DNA of 6,185 nt from Desulfobacterales bacterium (GTDB lineage Bacteria; Desulfobacterota; Desulfobacteria; Desulfobacterales; UBA11574), in NCBI GenBank assembly GCA_030601485.1, contig JAUVTO010000114.1:1-6185 (forward strand). The letters are read 5' to 3'. The notes under the pieces are model-generated. The model was not told the origin of the DNA and did not search any database. It saw nothing but the letters and a program-made list of their open reading frames with translations. This document shows positions 5,709 through 6,185 of this stretch, piece by piece (position 1 is the stretch's first letter; each line of letters starts with the position of its first letter). Position numbers and translations under genes: made by a program.

Positions 5709-6185
5709 TTAAATAGAATCGACAATAATATCAGTCAGATTTCTTTTGGGCACATGATGGACGCCTTGATTGTCCCGCCAGTACCGGATATTATTATCAG
5801 GGCCAACCGTTTCTATCACAACTTCTTCTTTGGGTTTTCCAATTGCAATTACAAGAAGTATTTTCAACTTACTGCCTGTATTCAGTATCTCCCCGAGCTT
5901 TTGACGGTTTATCGCTCCGAACATACATCCGGCAAGCCCTTTTTCTCTGGCGCCTAATAGAATGCTCTGGCCGGCAATACCACAATCGTATCCTATATAC
6001 GGATTGGCTTTTTCGGTCTCACCGAGGATAATAATATATCCTGCGGGCCGTTCTCCTTGTTTGGGGCCGGGCCAGTCCTTTAGGTATGCCGCCCATCCAA
6101 GGCATGAAAATATTAGGGCGTTTTTATCAGAAGTACAGGAAAGGATGTATTTTAATGGTTGCAAATTTGCCGCTGACGGGGAAAG
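5709..6185 (-). CDS. Nitroreductase-family flavoprotein, C-terminal 158 residues (5' end outside the window)
   Basis: The frame is open to the window edge and ends with TAA at 5709. The visible part begins LSPSAANLQPLKYIL, which is the family's FMN-binding N-terminal motif (SA-N-QP). Roughly 25-30 N-terminal residues are therefore missing, including the usual Arg-rich start. A TTG at 6164 is not the true start because it would cut this motif. Downstream are GWAAYLKDWPGPKQGERPAGYIIIL (30-54), the helix YDCGIAGQSILLGAREKGLAGCMFGAI (66-92) and ILLVIAIGKPKEEVV (109-123). The tail is IRYWRDNQGVHHVPKRNLTDIIV, which I recognise from a subgroup common in anaerobes. Such proteins bind FMN and use NAD(P)H, usually as dimers in the cytoplasm, but the natural substrate cannot be read from sequence. 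It sits 15 bases upstream of the PEPCK gene and is probably in the same operon. Confidence 0.88.
   Translation of the reverse strand, partial: LSPSAANLQPLKYILSCTSDKNALIFSCLGWAAYLKDWPGPKQGERPAGYIIILGETEKANPYIGYDCGIAGQSILLGAREKGLAGCMFGAINRQKLGEILNTGSKLKILLVIAIGKPKEEVVIETVGPDNNIRYWRDNQGVHHVPKRNLTDIIVDSI

Noticed and set aside
6162..6164. TTG as the start of the nitroreductase
   Set aside because: The same frame continues upstream with LSPSAAN, part of the conserved FMN-binding motif, so the gene begins beyond the window.

Overview
The window carries five genes, all on the minus strand, so transcription runs from high to low coordinates. In that order they are: the C-terminal part of a nitroreductase-family flavoprotein (5' end outside the window), a GTP-type phosphoenolpyruvate carboxykinase, a 12-helix AmpG-type MFS transporter, a 577-residue protein that I recognise only as DUF6178-like, and a single-pass membrane protein that runs off the left edge. 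The long plus-strand ORFs are antisense shadows of these genes.

The best guess for the host is a member of the Desulfobacterota (Desulfobacterales-like, a sulfate reducer or relative). This rests on the DUF6178-like protein, the style of the nitroreductase and PEPCK sequences, and a 'GTGTCTTCGTGTC'-type intergenic repeat that I associate with such genomes. It is inference from remembered sequence style, not a search.

Layout: 6185-5709 nitroreductase; a 15-nt gap holding a clear AAGGAG ribosome site; 5693-3732 PEPCK; ampG, whose reading frame overlaps the PEPCK end by 14 nt; 4 nt; 2499-766 DUF6178-like gene; an AT-rich 176-nt gap containing an imperfect inverted repeat pair; 589-1 membrane protein. 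The first four genes are packed tightly enough to be one operon with translational coupling. The fifth may be read through or have its own weak promoter in the gap.

Functionally the block combines gluconeogenesis (oxaloacetate to PEP), import of cell-wall muropeptides (AmpG) and a flavin oxidoreductase with a protein of unknown function. PEP feeds UDP-MurNAc synthesis (MurA uses PEP), so a link between PEPCK and peptidoglycan recycling is possible but speculative. The most notable points are: a PEPCK that keeps its catalytic residues but lacks the family's guanine-clamp aromatic motif; an ampG start region where the only good ribosome site points at an ATT codon one base after the PEPCK stop; the inverted repeat element; and two A8 tracts in the linker of the truncated membrane protein. 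I found no RNA genes, CRISPR array, transposase or phage genes.
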